The notes under the pieces were generated by a model. It was given only the letters and a program-made list of their open reading frames with translations, had not been told where the DNA came from and searched no databases. A stretch of 44,782 bases of DNA from Candidatus Collierbacteria bacterium GW2011_GWC2_44_18 (GTDB lineage: Bacteria; Patescibacteriota; Microgenomatia; UBA1400; MFAQ01), in the NCBI GenBank assembly GCA_001000865.1, contig LCIE01000001.1, forward strand, positions 1 to 44,782. The letters are read 5' to 3'. Shown here piece by piece: positions 42,485 to 44,782 of this stretch. A program made the position numbers and the translations under genes. Position 1 is the stretch's first letter, and each line of letters begins with the position of its first letter.

Positions 42485-42580
42485 TGTCAACGTACATCGT
42501 TGATTATAGTACCTAAACGTATCAAACCATGTCTTTATCAACTTCTACTTATTGTATATCATACACCAACTCCTTGTCAA
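42485..42580 (-). promoter_or_regulatory. promoter region of the kinase/phosphatase cassette
   Basis: Minus strand, in order: TTGACA (42580-42575), 18-bp spacer and TACAAT (42556-42551); then TATAAT (42508-42503) overlapping a 6-bp-arm palindrome TCAACG/CGTTGA (42487-42503); then a second TTGACA (42490-42485). The leader from the first promoter would be about 100 nt, unlike the leaderless neighbours. The palindrome could be an operator. Confidence 0.5.
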
Positions 42581-42630
42581 TACTCAATTTAGGCTCATTT
42601 TCATAGGTTTTGTCCAAATTCTTTCGTGAA

Positions 42631-42706
42631 TATAATATAGGACAGTAGCCTAAGTAAATCGGTATCTTTCTTTCAATTTGACATTCATTCTAAACAGCCA
42701 TACCAT
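42631..42706 (+). promoter_or_regulatory. two candidate promoters for the secreted-protein operon
   Basis: Upstream: TATAAT at 42631-42636. Nearer: TTGACA (42678-42683), 17-bp spacer and TACCAT (42701-42706), 6 nt before the ATG at 42713, giving a leaderless transcript. The second has the consensus -35 and optimal spacing. Confidence 0.5.
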
Positions 42707-42712
42707 TACAGT

Positions 42713-43285
42713 ATGAACAAATCAAGTTTCTTGGTAAAAGCTATCTCTGGCTTCTTCCTTTTTCTGATACTCGTTTCACCAGCACTGGCAACGAAACCAG
42801 ACAATATCGGTGTTGGTGCCGGTAACTCAAAAAAACCAACAACCATCGTTACCACCGCCAGAATGAAGTCTTGCCAGGCCAAAGAATCGGCCGTCAAAAT
42901 ACGTATGACCCAATTAACGAAACTCGTTACTACCATGGAAACGGTTTTCGATAAAATCTCCAACCGTGTCATAAAATACTACACCGAAAAGGTTGTTCCT
43001 TCCGGAAAATCACTATCCGATTACACTACCTTAATCAACAATATCTCCACTCAAAAATCATCTGTTCAAACCGCACTCGACAAAGCCAAGGCGGATATCT
43101 CCGCTTTCAATTGTGACTCCGAAAATCCAGGAACTCTCTTGCTCCAGTTTAATACCAATATGAAATTGGTCAAGGGTGCTCTCAAAACATACAGAACGGC
43201 CATCAACAAGCTCATTGTCGCTATCAGGACTATCCCCACCCCATCCCCAACCACCACTTCCACTAATAATATCAACACTAATTAA
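42713..43285 (+). CDS. secreted helical protein, unknown function
   Basis: 190 residues. A signal peptide (1-26, ending SPALA) precedes a helical body with two Cys (C54, C123-region DC) that may pair, rich in Lys, Thr and Ser, and a Pro/Thr/Asn tail (PTPSPTTTSTNN). No family recognised. It may be a surface or pilin-like accessory. The next gene begins directly after its stop (TAAATG). Confidence 0.65.
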   Translation: MNKSSFLVKAISGFFLFLILVSPALATKPDNIGVGAGNSKKPTTIVTTARMKSCQAKESAVKIRMTQLTKLVTTMETVFDKISNRVIKYYTEKVVPSGKSLSDYTTLINNISTQKSSVQTALDKAKADISAFNCDSENPGTLLLQFNTNMKLVKGALKTYRTAINKLIVAIRTIPTPSPTTTSTNNINTN

Positions 43286-43537
43286 ATGTCCAAAAGTAAA
43301 CCATCTATGACCTACGCAACCAAAATAATCATTCTCGCCATTCTCGCCATCATTGTTGGATATCTGGTGTCCTCCGGGAAAACGAGACCAACCTCCTTCA
43401 CTCAAATCAACGCACCAACCGAGAACATACAAGATGAAGGTGGGCTGAACCAAGCTCAGGATGAACTGGATACTATTAACGTTGATAGTCTAGACAGAGG
43501 ACTAAATCAACTGTACTCAGAAGCCAACACTTTCTAG
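43286..43537 (+). CDS. small membrane-anchored protein
   Basis: 83 residues: short N-terminus, one membrane segment (about 13-29, IIILAILAIIVGYLV), then an acidic outside tail with Asn, Gln, Asp and Glu. Abuts the stop codon of the secreted gene, so an operon. No family recognised. Confidence 0.6.
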   Translation: MSKSKPSMTYATKIIILAILAIIVGYLVSSGKTRPTSFTQINAPTENIQDEGGLNQAQDELDTINVDSLDRGLNQLYSEANTF

Positions 43538-43561
43538 TTTAGAGAATATATCCAAATCTTA

Positions 43562-44149
43562 CTATTCTCTGACTTGCATAAACTTTCTGGAACCGACCAC
43601 AAACCAGTAGGCTGAACTTCCGGTACTATCAGGTCTGGTTGTATACGTTACCAGTAAGTCCCCTCCCGCCCACCCCGACACATGATCAATCACATCCATA
43701 TTTTTGGACTGCTTCCAGTACTCCCCCACTTCCAAAAACTTCTTCCCATCGTCAAATAAACCTCCATCTGCTTTAAAGACATAGTAGTCTTTCCCATTCA
43801 GATCGTTCTTTTGTATAAAAAGATATTTATTATCCGATGACCAACTATTAAACGGTATTACAAACGTTTGACCCGGATCTGCAACGGTATCAAAAAGTAA
43901 TAAGCTACTATTTTTCTGACTGTCAAATATTTTGAAGGAATATCTGGCCCTCTCTCCCGTTATGACTCTCTCTCCTACAAGTTTCAAACTTCCGTCGCTA
44001 TTTGTCGCTTCATCTAATCGTGTGGGAGAAACTTCCGTAGCTTCGACTACCACCGAAGGATTGGGTTTCTGATTTATTTTGGCAGAATATAAATAGAATG
44101 CCGTTAACGTTACGACTAAAGCTAACCCTACCACCTTCTTTGATACCAT
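43562..44149 (-). CDS. membrane-anchored protein with beta-propeller-like segment
   Basis: 195 residues with an N-terminal anchor (about 5-22). The body includes WSSDNKYLFIQKND and YYVFKADGG, which resemble TolB/WD40-like (PD40) blades, and DLLVTYTTRPDSTGSSAYWFVV. Only two or three blades fit, so it is a partial or minimal propeller. Function unknown. Confidence 0.6.
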   Translation of the reverse strand: MVSKKVVGLALVVTLTAFYLYSAKINQKPNPSVVVEATEVSPTRLDEATNSDGSLKLVGERVITGERARYSFKIFDSQKNSSLLLFDTVADPGQTFVIPFNSWSSDNKYLFIQKNDLNGKDYYVFKADGGLFDDGKKFLEVGEYWKQSKNMDVIDHVSGWAGGDLLVTYTTRPDSTGSSAYWFVVGSRKFMQVRE

Positions 44150-44155
44150 GTCTAA

Positions 44156-44164
44156 AGTTTAGCA
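44156..44164 (-). promoter_or_regulatory. extended -10 (TGcTAAACT) of the 44149 gene
   Basis: On the minus strand TGC then TAAACT ends 6 nt before the ATG at 44149, the same arrangement as upstream of the FNR-type gene at 21495. Confidence 0.45.
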
Positions 44165-44207
44165 TAACATACATAATTCCTTGTAATTTCTGTTACATTT
44201 TAAGTAC

Positions 44208-44264
44208 ATGACCATCGGAGTAGTGATTGCTATCGAAGCAACAGAGAGCTTTTTGCCAATATAA
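44208..44264 (+). CDS. possible very short ORF, doubtful
   Basis: Eighteen codons from ATG to TAA reading MTIGVVIAIEATESFLPI, resembling the start of nucleoside phosphorylase-type proteins (IGVIxAxE). A TGTTACATT extended -10 lies 8 nt upstream. It could be a remnant of a lost gene or chance. The rest of the 44150-44385 gap shows no feature I can name. Confidence 0.2.
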   Translation: MTIGVVIAIEATESFLPI

Positions 44265-44385
44265 GGCTCGTCCAGAAAGAATTTCCCTAGTGATCAAGTT
44301 ACCAGCTCATGTCGCCACAATTTAATATCATTGTTTTTGTTTAATAAGTTTGTATATAACGCTCAATTTTGGTATCGTTATAGAT

Positions 44386-44649
44386 ATGAAGAAACCTCCA
44401 ATATTATTAATAGCACTGGCTGTCGTAATAATCGGTGCAATCGTTTTTTACTTCACATATTCAAAAAAAACTAATACAAGTTTAAATATCGGATCAAGTG
44501 AGTGTGGTCAATTCTCCAACAAAGATGGATATACTGGCTGTATGAGTATCGTCAGTGGTAAGGAAAAGAAATGTAAGTTTAAGATCGATAACAAAGTAAA
44601 TGAAACTACTCAGCAAATGGAATTCACCTATACCTGCTCACCCAAGTAG
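44386..44649 (+). CDS. small membrane-anchored Cys-containing protein
   Basis: 87 residues from MKKPPILL: one N-terminal membrane segment (about 5-24) then an outside domain with four Cys (CGQFSNKDGYTGC and KKCKF ... TYTCSPK) that could make two disulfides. Consistent with the DsbA/CcdA pair encoded in this window. The frame opens at 44350, but the ATG at 44386 gives the natural anchor. Confidence 0.6.
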   Translation: MKKPPILLIALAVVIIGAIVFYFTYSKKTNTSLNIGSSECGQFSNKDGYTGCMSIVSGKEKKCKFKIDNKVNETTQQMEFTYTCSPK

Positions 44650-44782
44650 TCAAAGCCACAAAAAAATTGAGCCTGACAGTACAACGATTATGAAAGTATC
44701 GGTTATGGTTCACCTCAACTCAAATAGGCCAATAATCGAGGAGAACCTACTTCAAATGTCAAATTATAGGACAATGCTCCCC

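Noticed and set aside
43540-43570. Inverted repeat AGAGAAT/ATTCTCT as terminator between convergent genes
   Set aside because: AT-rich 7-bp arms with a long loop, overlapping the stop of the minus gene; too weak to call.
1-44782. CRISPR array or insertion sequence
   Set aside because: No regularly spaced direct repeats and no transposase gene were seen; the repeats present are single dispersed palindromes.

Overview
The window reads as a compact bacterial chromosome segment from the Patescibacteria/CPR radiation, probably the Microgenomates side. This is inferred from gene content and style, not from a marker tree. The signs are short, tightly packed and overlapping genes, a VirD4/TraG-like ATPase with its small partner, many small single-membrane-segment proteins, zinc-ribbon/membrane fusions, a class II (B12-dependent) ribonucleotide reductase with NrdR, and dispersed short GC-rich palindromes. 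TGA is used as a stop in several overlapping gene junctions, so the glycine-recoding code 25 of some CPR lineages is unlikely. Cell-wall genes of a peptidoglycan-making organism are present (two class A PBPs, L,D-transpeptidase, UppP).

Layout. 1-2.1 kb: tRNA-Met(CAU), a structured initiator-tRNA-like RNA on the opposite strand, an FtsB/DivIC-like division protein, a XerC/D-like recombinase, a small unknown protein and tRNA-Ile(UAU). 2.1-8.6 kb (minus strand): TraG/VirD4-like ATPase with its small partner, then nrdR-nrdJ and a divergent CPBP-like membrane protein. 8.7-14.7 kb (plus): two paralogous class A PBPs with a GH18 glycosidase between them. 14.7-20.0 kb (mostly minus): sugar-phosphate metabolism (PfkB-type kinase, 2-hydroxyacid dehydrogenase, DhnA-type aldolase, LOG-like hydrolase, ribulose-phosphate 3-epimerase-like protein, RpiB). 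20.0-28.3 kb (minus): DUF59/SufT-like protein, FNR-type reductase, CcdA-DsbA thiol redox pair, and a Suf operon (rrf2-sufC-sufB-short sufD-sufS-ART-like gene-sufU) behind a strong promoter with a palindromic operator. 28.3-37.7 kb: DEDD exonuclease, a surface protein, beta-CASP nuclease, PrmC-like methyltransferase, L,D-transpeptidase, Crp/Fnr regulator, Nramp-like transporter, UppP, VTT-domain protein and an alpha/beta hydrolase. 37.8-42.5 kb (minus): a four-gene cassette of PP2C phosphatase, protein kinase with zinc ribbon, nicotinamidase-like hydrolase and TerY-like vWA protein, with strong Shine-Dalgarno sites and, in its distal part, visibly higher GC. 42.7-44.8 kb: small secreted or membrane-anchored proteins of unknown function.

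Two themes run through the window. First, many promoter-proximal genes have a -10 box only about 5-11 nt before the ATG, predicting leaderless mRNAs; the 37.8-42.5 kb cassette, sufT and a few others instead have strong Shine-Dalgarno sites. Second, short palindromic repeats sit in promoters and intergenic gaps, and one is translated in frame inside sufU. The strongest candidates for something undescribed are the vWA/kinase/PP2C/nicotinamidase cassette, the ADP-ribosyltransferase-like gene inside the suf operon, and the tRNA-like RNA at 213-297.
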